A stretch of 50,818 bases of DNA from Castellaniella sp. GTDB lineage: Bacteria; Pseudomonadota; Gammaproteobacteria; Burkholderiales; Burkholderiaceae_B. Shown piece after piece: positions 17,720 through 27,300 of the stretch. A model generated the notes under the pieces. The model saw only the letters and a list, made by a program, of their open reading frames with translations. It made no database searches and was not told the DNA's origin. The stretch covers positions 1-50,818 of the forward strand of contig JAHRWZ010000022.1 of the NCBI GenBank assembly GCA_019104865.1, read 5' to 3'. Both the position numbers and the translations under genes were made by a program. Positions within the stretch are counted from its first letter, which is position 1. The number at the start of each line of letters is the position of its first letter.

Positions 17720-18616
17720 ATGTGGTTCAAGAATCTCAAGCTCTATCGTCTCGCCCCCAACGCATCCCTGACCGCCGCCGCCCTGGAAGCGGCGCTGGAA
17801 CCCCTGGCCTTTCGCCCAGGCGGCAGCCAGGATAGCCAGGTGTCGGGATGGATGCCCCCGCGTGAGGACAGCGGCCTAGTCTATGCCCAGCATGGCCAGA
17901 TCCTGATGCGGCTGCAGACGGAAAAAAAACTGCTGCCGACCACCGTGATCAATCAGGCCAGCCGCGCCCGCGCCCTGCAGATCGAAGAACAGCAGGGCTA
18001 CAAACCCGGCCGCAAGCAGATGAAGGAAATCAAGGAGCAGATGACGATGGAGCTGCTGCCGCGCGCCTTCGTCATCGCCCATGACACGCGTGTCTGGATC
18101 GACACGGTCAATCACTGGGTCGCAATCGACGCGGCCGCTACAGCCCGCAGCGACGAAGTCCTGGGTCTGCTGGCCAAGACGCTGACGCCGTTTCCCATCC
18201 TGCCGCTGCACGTGGAGATGTCACCGGCCGCCGCCATGACGCTCTGGCTGACCGAGGAAGAACCCCCGGCGGGCTTTTCCATCGATCAGGATACGGAACT
18301 GCGCTCCACGGGCGAATCCCGTGCCACGGTACGTTACGTGCGCCAGACGGTGGATACCGACGAGGTGCGCCGCCACATCCAGGCGGGCAAACAATGCACG
18401 CGCCTGGCCATGACTTGGAACGACCGCGTGTCGTTCGTGCTGACCGACAATCTGGACATCAAGCGAGTCGCCCCGCTGGACGTGCTGAAAGAACACCAGG
18501 ACGCCCAGGCCGCCAACGACGCCGAACGGTTCGACGCCGATTTCGCGCTGATGGCCGGCGAACTGGCCCGCATGCTCGACGACCTGGTGGCGGCGCTGGG
18601 TGGAATGAAAAGTTAG
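17720..18616 (+). CDS. rdgC: Recombination-associated protein RdgC
   Basis: A 298-residue protein starting [11 protein letters not shown], the conserved RdgC opening. It also has a GWMPPR loop, the LLPTTVINQ segment and RELLPRAF-like [13 protein letters not shown]. RdgC forms a ring-shaped dimer on DNA and restrains RecA. The ATG at 17720 is preferred over in-frame codons further upstream, which lie across the terminator. Its stop codon overlaps the pyrB stop on the opposite strand by 4 bp. Confidence 0.95.
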   Translation: MWFKNLKLYRLAPNASLTAAALEAALEPLAFRPGGSQDSQVSGWMPPREDSGLVYAQHGQILMRLQTEKKLLPTTVINQASRARALQIEEQQGYKPGRKQMKEIKEQMTMELLPRAFVIAHDTRVWIDTVNHWVAIDAAATARSDEVLGLLAKTLTPFPILPLHVEMSPAAAMTLWLTEEEPPAGFSIDQDTELRSTGESRATVRYVRQTVDTDEVRRHIQAGKQCTRLAMTWNDRVSFVLTDNLDIKRVAPLDVLKEHQDAQAANDAERFDADFALMAGELARMLDDLVAALGGMKS

Positions 18617-19905
18617 TACATCCCGTGAAACACGCTATCGTCCGGGCCGATATGTGACGGCGGCGTCCAGGTGACGTCGCGCAGCGAATGCTGCACCAGG
18701 TTCTCCACCCCCAGCAGCACCGCGAAGATCGCCATGCGCACCGGAATACCATTGTCGGTCTGGCGGAAGATCGCCAGACGCGGATCATGGTTCAGGTCCG
18801 TGCTGAGGTCATAGGCCCCCTCGCGGCTGTCGCGCGGCAGCGGGTGCATGACGATCACATCCGGCCCGCAGCTGGCGTCCACGATGGCGCGATTGACCTG
18901 AAAATCGGCGCTGTAGCCTTCCAGGTTTTCACCCGTGAAGCGTTCCTTCTGCACCCGGGTGGCGTAGATGACGTCGGCCCCCTTCAGGCCGGCCGCCAGA
19001 TCGTGGGTCTGTTCCAGCACATGGCCATTCTTGCCGACCTGCTCCAGCAGGTATCCCGGCATCTCCAGGCCCGGCGGGGACACCAGGGTGAATTTCAGGC
19101 CACGATACAGGGCCAGCAGCTTGATCAGGGAGTGCACGGTGCGGCCGTACTTCAGGTCGCCCGCCATGACGATATGCGCGCCATCCAGCAGCTTCCCCAG
19201 CCGGGAAAACTCGGTCAGGATCGTGTAGAGATCCAGCAAGGCCTGGCTGGGGTGTTCACCCGCCCCATCGCCGCCGTTGACTACCGGGATGTTGGTCGCG
19301 GCGGCGAACTCGGCCACCGAGCCCTTTTCGGGGTGGCGGATCACCATGGCATCCACATAGCCGCTCATCACGCGGCTGGTGTCGTAAATCGATTCGCCCT
19401 TGGCCATCGACGAAAACGTGAAGCCCGTCGTATCGCATACCGAGCCGCCCAGCCGGCAAAACGCCGCGCCGAAGCTCACGCGGGTGCGCGTGCTGGCCTC
19501 GAAGAACAGATTACCCAGCACGGCGCCTTCCAGCACCCGCGAGACCTTCTGGCGCCGGGCGATGGGCTGCATCAGGTCGGCCACCCGAAACAGATCCTCG
19601 ACGGACTCGCGGCTGAACTGATCGACGGACAGCAGCTGATGCTTGTTGTCGATGGCGATCCGTTCCCGCAACGGGCCGGATTGTGCGCTTTGCGCATACT
19701 TTTCCGTGAGTGCGCCGTTTTCCACGATCTCGGTCACAAAACGCGACACCACTTCCGGCATCGTGCGGGCTTCCTGGGAGCCCTCCGGCAGAAGCCACGT
19801 ATCCAGGGCACGGCGTTTGACACCGATGCGGGCGGCAAACACATCGCGGGTCAGGTTCAGGCGACGCATCGCGTCGCGCAGGAAAACTTGCTGGGAAACG
19901 GCCAT
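18613..19905 (-). CDS. pyrB: Aspartate carbamoyltransferase with N-terminal helix-turn-helix extension
   Basis: A 430-residue protein. Residues about 75-430 are a complete ATCase catalytic chain, which condenses carbamoyl phosphate and aspartate in pyrimidine synthesis: STRTR at 138-142, 80s-loop Lys in AKGES, HPSQ at 218-221, [18 protein letters not shown] and MHPLPR. Typical chains have about 310 residues. The extra N-terminal ~70 residues include [19 protein letters not shown], which reads as an XRE-like helix-turn-helix. No regulatory pyrI or pyrC-like gene is adjacent. A 13-bp palindrome lies 15 bp upstream of the ATG. The ATG at 19905 is chosen because the frame upstream covers the promoter. 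Confidence 0.9.
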   Translation of the reverse strand: MAVSQQVFLRDAMRRLNLTRDVFAARIGVKRRALDTWLLPEGSQEARTMPEVVSRFVTEIVENGALTEKYAQSAQSGPLRERIAIDNKHQLLSVDQFSRESVEDLFRVADLMQPIARRQKVSRVLEGAVLGNLFFEASTRTRVSFGAAFCRLGGSVCDTTGFTFSSMAKGESIYDTSRVMSGYVDAMVIRHPEKGSVAEFAAATNIPVVNGGDGAGEHPSQALLDLYTILTEFSRLGKLLDGAHIVMAGDLKYGRTVHSLIKLLALYRGLKFTLVSPPGLEMPGYLLEQVGKNGHVLEQTHDLAAGLKGADVIYATRVQKERFTGENLEGYSADFQVNRAIVDASCGPDVIVMHPLPRDSREGAYDLSTDLNHDPRLAIFRQTDNGIPVRMAIFAVLLGVENLVQHSLRDVTWTPPSHIGPDDSVFHGMY

Positions 19906-19919
19906 GATCAGATCCAATA

Positions 19920-19932
19920 TACGCAATGCGTA
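19920..19932. promoter_or_regulatory. Palindrome next to the pyrB start, candidate operator
   Basis: TACGCAATGCGTA is a perfect inverted repeat with a one-base centre, placed 15 bp upstream of the pyrB ATG. A TATATT stretch overlapping it on the minus strand could be a -10 element. Since PyrB here has a helix-turn-helix-like N-terminus, autoregulation is possible. No direct evidence for binding exists. Confidence 0.35.
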
Positions 19933-20052
19933 GATTTTTAATCCAATACAACCAGATTCGCAAGTGAAATTTGATTTCCCCTGGCGATCCACAGGAACCG
20001 CAACAATCGTCCGGGGTTCGATCCGCAAGGCACCGGCACGGACGGAACCGCG

Positions 20053-20688
20053 CTACGGCACCCCCGCCACGGAACGGGCCGCGATTTCGGCGTTACGCGG
20101 CGAGCCGACGGCAAAAGCCAGTTTCTGTTCGCTGATGGGCGTCGCATAAGCCGGTGCGGCCAGCATGATCTGCCCCACGACCAAGGCCAGGCGCATCCCT
20201 GGGTGGGCCGACGTCGCGGCACGCAGCTTCGCCAGGCCCTCGTCCTTCAGGATCAGCACCAGCAGGCCGCCGCCCGCCTGGTCGGTCGCCGACTGGATAC
20301 CCATCAGATCACCGCGGTCGATGATGGCATCGGTGCGGACATACAGAATGCCGGAAGGCTTCAGAGGCACAGGAGTCCAGCCCGGATGATCATGGACATC
20401 GGCCAGGAACACCCTCAGATCGGTTGCCTGGCGGTCATTGGCAAGCGGCTGCACGGGATCCGAGCGGACCGGGGTATCCGCCATCCGATCCGTGGGCGGG
20501 GGCGCGTGATCGGGGACAGACCCCGGACCCGGAACCGGAATCGCGACGGCCTGCGCGGCAGCAGGGCTCTGGGGCCCTGCGGGCCGCGACACTGGAGCGC
20601 CAGCCGAACCGGCTGCTGGCCCCGACAGCGAGACCGACTGACAGGCAGCCAGCACCAATACCGACAGAATCACAGCCATACGCCGCAT
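20053..20688 (-). CDS. Lipoprotein with SecDF P1-head-like domain
   Basis: A 211-residue predicted outer-membrane or periplasmic lipoprotein. The signal peptide MRRMAVILSVLVLAACQ ends in lipobox LAAC. A Pro/Ala-rich linker (about 20-90) leads to a domain at about 105-210 with LRAATSAHPGMRLALVVGQ and an IMLAAPAYATPIS strand. These resemble the P1 head of SecD (small mixed fold with the 'alpha-V-x-dG-x-v-saP' pattern). No export partner genes are adjacent. I chose ATG at 20688; earlier in-frame ATGs would place an Arg-rich tail before the signal peptide. Confidence 0.65.
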   Translation of the reverse strand: MRRMAVILSVLVLAACQSVSLSGPAAGSAGAPVSRPAGPQSPAAAQAVAIPVPGPGSVPDHAPPPTDRMADTPVRSDPVQPLANDRQATDLRVFLADVHDHPGWTPVPLKPSGILYVRTDAIIDRGDLMGIQSATDQAGGGLLVLILKDEGLAKLRAATSAHPGMRLALVVGQIMLAAPAYATPISEQKLAFAVGSPRNAEIAARSVAGVP

Positions 20689-20895
20689 CCGATATCCGAC
20701 GACAATCCCGCGCCCCGTCCGTATCCCAGTCATCCGGATTCCCTGTCTCCGGCATCCAGGCCTATCCTTCATCATGAAGCCCCTCTTCCTGTTCTCATCG
20801 AGATACTTTATCGCAACCGGGCCGATTCCGGCGGCGCCACTATGCGATAATTCCGCTTCTTCGGCTGCCGTCAGCCATTCGCGCCGGCAGTCCGT

Positions 20896-20974
<79 letters not shown>

Positions 20975-20993
20975 GAATTGAATTCCTACCCCA

Positions 20994-21401
20994 ATGCGAA
21001 AGCAATCCCTTCAGGCCGGCCCCGATCAGCCCTGCCCCTGCGGTCTTCCCGCCACTTACGCGGCATGCTGCGGTCGCTGGCATCACGGCCCCGAACACCT
21101 GCAGGCCCCCGACGCCCAGACGCTGATGCGCTCGCGCTACAGCGCCTACGTGCTCGACGAGATCGACTATCTGATGCAGACCTGGCATCCGGATATCCGT
21201 CCATCCCGGCTGGAGCCCAACGAACCCGGCACACGCTGGCTGGGGCTGGAGGTGCGCCACCACGTCCACCTGGACGTGGATCACGCGATCGTCGAGTTCG
21301 TCGCACGAGTCCGGATCCACGGCCGGGCCTCGCGCATCCACGAAACCAGCCGCTTCGTACGAGAAGACGGGCGATGGATGTATGTGGATGCGGAAGGATG
21401 A
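20994..21401 (+). CDS. YchJ-family protein (UPF0225) with SEC-C-like zinc motif
   Basis: A 135-residue protein with an N-terminal zinc-binding CPCGLPATYAACCG motif and the core LMRSRYSAYVLDEIDYLMQTW typical of YchJ/YecA-type proteins, followed by an NTF2-like domain. The function is unknown. It starts 19 bp after the tRNA. Confidence 0.85.
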   Translation: MRKQSLQAGPDQPCPCGLPATYAACCGRWHHGPEHLQAPDAQTLMRSRYSAYVLDEIDYLMQTWHPDIRPSRLEPNEPGTRWLGLEVRHHVHLDVDHAIVEFVARVRIHGRASRIHETSRFVREDGRWMYVDAEG

Positions 21402-21453
21402 GGCGGCGGTCGGCCCTACCCACTGACAGGGGATGGACCCGACGGCGGTGTCA

Positions 21454-22068
21454 TTAGCGCAGCGCCGTCACCAGGGTCACTGCGGCGCCGCAGGCCTGCA
21501 CCAGTTCAGCGTCGTGGCTGGCGAACAGCACGACGCGGTCTCGGGACCAGATCTTGAATTGATCCGCCAGCACGGCGCGAGCCTGCGCATCCAGCCCGTT
21601 GCTGGGGCCGTCCGCGACGATGACCGCAGGATCGCCCAGGGCGGCGGCCGTCAGAAAGACCTTGCGGCGCGTACCCGTCGACATCTGTTCGAACCGTTTT
21701 TCCAGGTGGGGTTCCAGCCCCAGCCGGTAGGCCAGATCCAGCACAGCGTCGCTCAGCGGCGCGTTCTTTTCCAGGGCGACGTGTTCTAGTAGCCCGCGCC
21801 CCGTCTGCAAGGGGAAAGCCAGGCAATCGTCCGGCACATAGGCCAGCCGTGCTTTAGCCTGTCGTGGCGTGCGGGCCAGGGAATGCCCGTCGATCCAGAC
21901 GTCTCCCGCGTCCGGCGCGATGGTGCCTGCGATGATACCCAGCAGGCTGGATTTGCCTGTGCTGTCTTCCTCGCATAGCGCGACGCACCCAGGCGAAAAC
22001 GTACGGGTCAGGCCTTCGAACACGAGATGGTTGTCGTAGCGCTTGCTGAGTCGATCGATGTGTAGCAT
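21454..22068 (-). CDS. Degenerate ABC-type ATPase
   Basis: A 204-residue ABC ATPase-like protein without a neighbouring permease. The Walker A loop reads CEEDSTGKSS, so the first conserved Gly (position 33) is Glu. The signature is MSTGTRRKV, close to the CcmA/ABC-2 type. Walker B reads VIVADGPSNGLD, so the catalytic Glu after the Asp is Gly154. The D-loop and the switch His in FASHD are kept. With both changes, ATP hydrolysis is doubtful. It could be a non-hydrolysing remnant or a repurposed subunit. It lies 16 bp after the Tag-like gene on the same strand. Confidence 0.75.
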   Translation of the reverse strand: MLHIDRLSKRYDNHLVFEGLTRTFSPGCVALCEEDSTGKSSLLGIIAGTIAPDAGDVWIDGHSLARTPRQAKARLAYVPDDCLAFPLQTGRGLLEHVALEKNAPLSDAVLDLAYRLGLEPHLEKRFEQMSTGTRRKVFLTAAALGDPAVIVADGPSNGLDAQARAVLADQFKIWSRDRVVLFASHDAELVQACGAAVTLVTALR

Positions 22069-22084
22069 GCCGTCAGTGTACTCA

Positions 22085-22768
22085 TTAGAAGGCGGGATGG
22101 ATGCTCAGCGCCAGCATGGACGACAGCTGGCATAGCGGCCTGCCGCCACTCTGCTGCAAGGCGTTGAAAGCATCCTGCACGGCCTGCAGATCGCGTTGGT
22201 TGGTCGGTTCCCGGGTAATGATGCCTGCCGCCACCAGGCGTGCAACCACGTGGCTGGTCAACAGGAATGTGTCCTTGCCGGCCAGACGCAGGAACCCGGC
22301 CGCCGAACGTCCGCCCAGACGGGCGCCGCGTTTGGCAAGCAGGCGCCACAGGCCAATGATGTTGGCGACCGGCCAGCCTGCGATGAATGTGCCAAAGCTG
22401 GTGCCCTGTTCCTGGCGGACATCCAGAACGAACTGGGCATTCCGTGGGATGGTCCTTAATTTGGCGCGGTCACGGATGATTTGATGATTTTGCATGTGCC
22501 GCTCGATATCCACGTCGCTCAGCAAAGCCATGGCCTCTGGCACAAAGCCCGAAAAGGCGGCCTCGAAGGCGGGCCACTTCGCGTCGATCACGGAATGCTG
22601 CATGCCCGCCTGGAATATCCGCTGCGTCATCGCCGACAGGTACCGGTCGTCGCCTTTGCGCGTCAATTCCTCAGGCGCAAGCGCCTGGGGCAAGAAGGCT
22701 TCCATGGCGTCGTCGGAATCAAAACGTGCGCGCACCGTGTCGTAAAGCCACTGATAAGTCAAATTCAC
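22085..22768 (-). CDS. Tag-like DNA-3-methyladenine glycosylase I family protein
   Basis: A 227-residue protein resembling the HhH-GPD Adenine_glyco family: FQAGMQHSVIDAKWPAFEAAF, DIERHMQNHQIIRDRAKL, and a later LLAKRGARLGG segment. Tag excises alkylated adenine. The N-terminal CxW and C-terminal His/Cys zinc ligands of E. coli Tag are absent, so it is a divergent subfamily. I chose the GTG at 22768 because AGGGA lies 8 bp upstream. The longer TTG start at 22837 lacks such a site. Confidence 0.7.
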   Translation of the reverse strand: MNLTYQWLYDTVRARFDSDDAMEAFLPQALAPEELTRKGDDRYLSAMTQRIFQAGMQHSVIDAKWPAFEAAFSGFVPEAMALLSDVDIERHMQNHQIIRDRAKLRTIPRNAQFVLDVRQEQGTSFGTFIAGWPVANIIGLWRLLAKRGARLGGRSAAGFLRLAGKDTFLLTSHVVARLVAAGIITREPTNQRDLQAVQDAFNALQQSGGRPLCQLSSMLALSIHPAF

Positions 22769-22945
22769 TGTCGTTTCCCTGAATTCGCAGTCATGATCCC
22801 GTGCGCGCCTGGCGGTGCTGCTTCGCGGGTCAGCCAATCGGAAAAGTGCGAAAGGATGAAAGGGTCACACGGTCAACACGGGGCGGTTGACCATGTTCAA
22901 TCCAAGGCAAACAATACTCTCACAACCTGTTCGAGGGGCTTCCAA

Positions 22946-23167
22946 ATGACGACCGTTTTTCTGATCTGGATCCTGATCGGCATCGTCATCGGGCTGGTGT
23001 ACATTCCCTACCGCATTCCGGTGGACGACCTGGTCATGGGCAGCATGTGTGGGCTGCCGCTCTGTTTTCTTCTCACGTTTTTCGTCTGGCCGGTGACGCT
23101 GGTGCGGGTGATGCAGCCGTCCGATCAGCGATCGGCACCGGGGCGGCCGGGCCGGACTCCGGGATGA
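22946..23167 (+). CDS. Small two-helix membrane protein
   Basis: A 73-residue protein with two hydrophobic helices (about 4-20 and 31-55) and a polar Arg/Pro/Gly-rich tail. ATG at 22946 has GAGGGG 8 bp upstream. The sequence is not one I recognise. It lies just before the flagellin promoter on the same strand, but no functional tie is evident. Confidence 0.6.
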   Translation: MTTVFLIWILIGIVIGLVYIPYRIPVDDLVMGSMCGLPLCFLLTFFVWPVTLVRVMQPSDQRSAPGRPGRTPG

Positions 23168-23212
23168 AGAGGAACGACCATGAGATAGACCGCAATATTT
23201 CTGGCGAAACCC

Positions 23213-23239
23213 TAAAGTTCCCCACTACCCCTCCGTTAA
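23213..23239 (+). promoter_or_regulatory. Sigma-28 (FliA) promoter of flagellin
   Basis: TAAAGTTC, 11 bases, TCCGTTAA: close to the FliA consensus TAAAGTTT-N11-GCCGATAA with three mismatches. It lies 75 bp upstream of the fliC ATG. This is the expected late-class flagellar promoter. Confidence 0.8.
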
Positions 23240-23314
23240 TCAGGCAGAACAGGAGGTCACTTGTCATCCTGGGCAACAAGGGCGGATCTCCGCCGATCAA
23301 TTTAGGAGTCTCTC

Positions 23315-24160
23315 ATGGCTGTTATCAACACCAACTACCTTGCTCTGGTCTCCCAGAACAACCTGCTCAAGTCCCAGAATTCGCTGGGTTCGGCCATCCA
23401 GCGCCTGTCCTCGGGCCTGCGCATCAACAGCGCCAAAGACGACGCCGCCGGCCAGGCCATCGCCAACCGTTTCACGTCCAACATCAACGGTCTGACCCAG
23501 GCAGCCCGCAATGCCAACGACGGCATCTCCATCGCCCAGACGACGGAAGGTTCGCTGAACGAAATCAACAACAACCTGCAACGCGTCCGCCAACTGGCCG
23601 TGCAAGCCTACAATGGCACGAACTCCCAGGCCGACCTGGATTCGATCAACGCGGAAATCAAGCAGCGCATGGCTGAAATTGACCGCGTGGCCAGCCAGAC
23701 CCAATTCAACGGCAAACAGGTTCTGGATGGCTCCACGACGGGTGCTGGCATCGACATCCAGGTTGGCGCCAACGACAGCCAAACCATCAACATCAAGGGC
23801 ACCGACGCCCGTACATCCACCCTGCTGAGCGGCGCGACCGTCCTCAGCGCGGCCAGCGGCCTGGCCACGGCCAGCGGCGCGGTTGTATCCGGCGCGCTGG
23901 CTGAAATCGACTCCGCCATCAACAAGGTCGACTCGATGCGCAGCGACCTGGGCGCCGTCCAGAACCGCTTCGAATCCACCGTTGCCAACCTGAACAACAC
24001 CATCACCAACCTGTCGGCCTCGCGCTCGCGCATCGAAGACGCCGACTACGCGACCGAAGTCTCCAACATGACGCGTGCCCAGATCCTGCAGCAGGCCGGC
24101 ACCGCCGTGCTGGCTCAGGCCAATCAGGTCCCGCAGAGCATGCTGTCGCTGCTGCGTTAA
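23315..24160 (+). CDS. fliC: Flagellin
   Basis: A 281-residue flagellin. The conserved N-terminal D0/D1 region (1-140) has [33 protein letters not shown] and [19 protein letters not shown]. The C-terminal D1/D0 region (about 195-281) ends [11 protein letters not shown]. The central segment is only about 50 residues, so the outer D2/D3 domains are nearly absent; enteric flagellins have 400-500 residues. Ser/Thr-rich stretches in the central part are potential glycosylation sites. A FliA promoter lies upstream and an intrinsic terminator downstream. The glycan genes follow on the opposite strand. Confidence 0.98.
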   Translation: MAVINTNYLALVSQNNLLKSQNSLGSAIQRLSSGLRINSAKDDAAGQAIANRFTSNINGLTQAARNANDGISIAQTTEGSLNEINNNLQRVRQLAVQAYNGTNSQADLDSINAEIKQRMAEIDRVASQTQFNGKQVLDGSTTGAGIDIQVGANDSQTINIKGTDARTSTLLSGATVLSAASGLATASGAVVSGALAEIDSAINKVDSMRSDLGAVQNRFESTVANLNNTITNLSASRSRIEDADYATEVSNMTRAQILQQAGTAVLAQANQVPQSMLSLLR

Positions 24161-24207
24161 TCACGTGAGCTTGCCGGGGCGGCGCATCGCGCGGCCCCGT
24201 TTCAGGA

Positions 24208-24235
24208 AGCCGCCGGATCACTCCGGCGGCTTTTT
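24208..24235 (+). terminator. Intrinsic terminator of fliC
   Basis: AGCCGCCGGA, loop TCAC, TCCGGCGGCT followed by T5. A 10-bp GC-rich hairpin about 48 bp after the fliC stop. Confidence 0.92.
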
Positions 24236-24314
24236 GTCATCATCGCATACGACCCACCAGCTAGCTGGGCAATGATGCCACCGCGCCATTGCCCCCCGCC
24301 GGCGATTCCCACCC

Positions 24315-27300
24315 TCAGCCTTGAGCATCCCCGGCGCTGTCTGACGACACGCCCCAGGCCCAGCCCCACTGATCCAAAAAAGCGCCTTCGAGCATCCAGC
24401 CCCCCAACACGGCAGCGCGCAGCGCGTCTCCCGTCTGAACCAGCGCACCGGGATCCGCCAAATGCGCGCGAATCGCTTCCACCCAATCTTGATGCCTGTT
24501 GCGCACCCGCGTGACCGGTAGTGCTCCACGATAAGGTTCAATATCGGAAGCAATGACCGGGACCCCGCAGGCCCCCAGTTCCAACAGACGCAGGTTGCTC
24601 TTGCAACGATTAAATTGGTTCATTTCCAAAGGCACCACGGCCAGATCCAGGTTCAGGCTCGCCAGTTTCTCTGGATACTGATCAATCAATACCCCTGGGT
24701 GATACTCACACTGCACACCGTCAGGCTTCATCCCCATGAACACCCACTCGACGTCACGTTCCAGGTCTTTGACCACGGAGCGAATTTCCGCTAGGTCGCC
24801 CGTATGGCTGGTTCCGCCCGCCCAGCCAACCCGCATCTTCCGCCCGGCCCTGCGCTGACCAGACAGGTTGCCCCACCAGCCAGGGTACAGACCATTGAGC
24901 GCCACACGAATGTCCTCGTGATACTTCGCATATTCCTGGGCCAATGCCGGGGTTGAAACCACCAGCCAATCGACCTGCTCAATGGCCCGGCGCATATTCT
25001 TGATCAACCCCTGAGACATCCTCTTCCGGTAGATACTGCGGGTAGGAATATTAGGTAAATAGTCATCGAATTCCAAGACAACCTTGGCGCCCGTGATTTC
25101 ACGATATCGACGGATCTCCTCGAGAATGCCATCGACTAACCACGCTCCCTGTAGAATGATGACGTCCGGCTGGATACGAGCCACATCCGTGAAATGGAAA
25201 TTGCCATCTTTAAGCCCCCCCTCGAGGCGCAACTCATTAGACATTGCCTTGAAGGGATGCAGGATCCGATAATGACCGCATCCATGCCAATCCGCATGAA
25301 CTGCCATCACCACTGGTAACGGACGTCCAGGCAAAGGCTCATGAATTCGAGATGCGTCGCGACTTAGCTCGAAACCCGGAATCGTCTTATCAAACGCCGG
25401 ATGGTAATTCGGATCGCGCGCCAGCTGCGGCAGCCAACGCGCATACAGCCGGTCACGCTGTTTATCGTCGGGTGTGGCCTTCAGACCAAATTTCCCGGTT
25501 AACAACCGTGTCGCACCGCCCATGTGCAGCAGGCCGGTATCCGGTTCCTGCACCAGCAGATAGCCGGCCCGCGTCGCCTTCATGCATAGGTCGACGTCAG
25601 CGTAATAGACCGGAAAGGACTCGGCATCAAAGCCACCCAGTTCCTCGAATACCGCTCGGCGCATCATCAGGCAGGAGGCGCTCAGCGCGCTGACATTCTG
25701 CTGGGCAATCAGGCGGTTCATATAGCCACGACGGTGGACTTCCAGCCCATGAAACGCGGCCCCTACGCTATTGTCCATACCCAACACCAAACCGCAGTGG
25801 TCGACTTCTCCCGATGGTAGATCCAGTCGCGACCCCACAGCCCCCACTTCGGCACGCAGAGTCTGGACCAGCAGGCGAGCCAGCCAGTCGTGACGAGTAC
25901 GGTCGGAAAACTGAATGTCATTATTCAGAAACAGCAGCACATCGCCACGAGCATGATTGACTGCAAAATTATTCAGTGCCGCAAAATCGAAGTCTCCAGA
26001 CCAACGCAGAACACGGATCTGCTCCATCCCGGACGATTCCAGCTGGCACAGAAAATCAACCGCCCCAGGCTCGCAGCTCTGATGGTCCACTATCAACAAT
26101 TCATAATGCGGATAATCAGTATGCGCCATCAATCCTTCGATGCAAGACTGCAGGACAGGCAACTGATCGCGAGTCGGGATGATGATCGATACCAGCGGCC
26201 GCGAACCCAGGGGATAATCCACTCGGCACACCCCCAGATCCGGCCCCGGTTGCACCAGCGCATCCAGCCCCATCCGTTCAAAATGAGCCTGAGTCACCAC
26301 CGGAGCCCAGAGCATGGTCTGAGCCTCCCCTACCCAGCGCATCAGGCCGCAGGCACCATACGAGAGGACCTCTGGCACATGGCCGACCACGGGTGGCCCA
26401 ACCTGTTCCACCAAACGCCAGAGCAGATCAATAGGTGCCAGATCCCCCACCCGATCATCCAAGCCGCCCACCGCCTTGATCGCAGCCGTGCTGAGCACCA
26501 GATTGCGTCCCACATAAGGGTAGCTACGCAGCAGATCCACGTTGAAATCCGGTTTGAGCATGGGGTCGGCAGGCTGGCCGTCCTTCAGCACTGCCTCGTC
26601 TGCGTACCAGATCAGGGGATCAGGGTGGCGCAGGCGGTATTCCCCCAGCAGCAGCGACGCCTGTGGCAGCAACTGGTCACCAGCATAGACAATCCAAAGG
26701 AAATCAGGCACCTTGTCCTGCGCAATACGATTGGACAGGCACCTGGGCCAGGACTCGTCGCTGCGGAGGATCTCGATGCCTTCATCCTCTACTGCCTGAT
26801 CAGGCACCAGATTACCAAGCAACCAGACGCTATCCAAAGGCCGATGCTGACTGCCTAGGCTCTTCAGCGTATCAGCCAGGGCCTCGAGCTCTGCGTCCTG
26901 ATCCATGATCACGACGACGCCTAAAGTGCCCACATCCGGATTGGCCTGCAGCATGGTCTGAATGGCGAGGATACGGGCTGCGGAGGGCACCCGACTGTCC
27001 ATCCATTCCGGCACACCCCAGCGGCCGACAGCACTAGTGTCCGCCTGTCCGGCCAGTATCGCCTGGCGGCCCGCCTGCACCCGCTGATTATCCGCCTCCG
27101 GATAACGAGCGTAGAGTGTGCGGTACAACGGAATCAGGCGGTCGCGTTCTCGCGACAGCATGTGATCGCTTCCCCCCGTTACCCGCTGACGCACCTCAGC
27201 TGTCACCCGTCGAATGCGGTGCACTGGGTAGTGCTGCACCAGACGCAGTAGCATGTCCCAGTCCTCCAACGCCGTCAGCCCCGTATCAAAATAGCCGACT

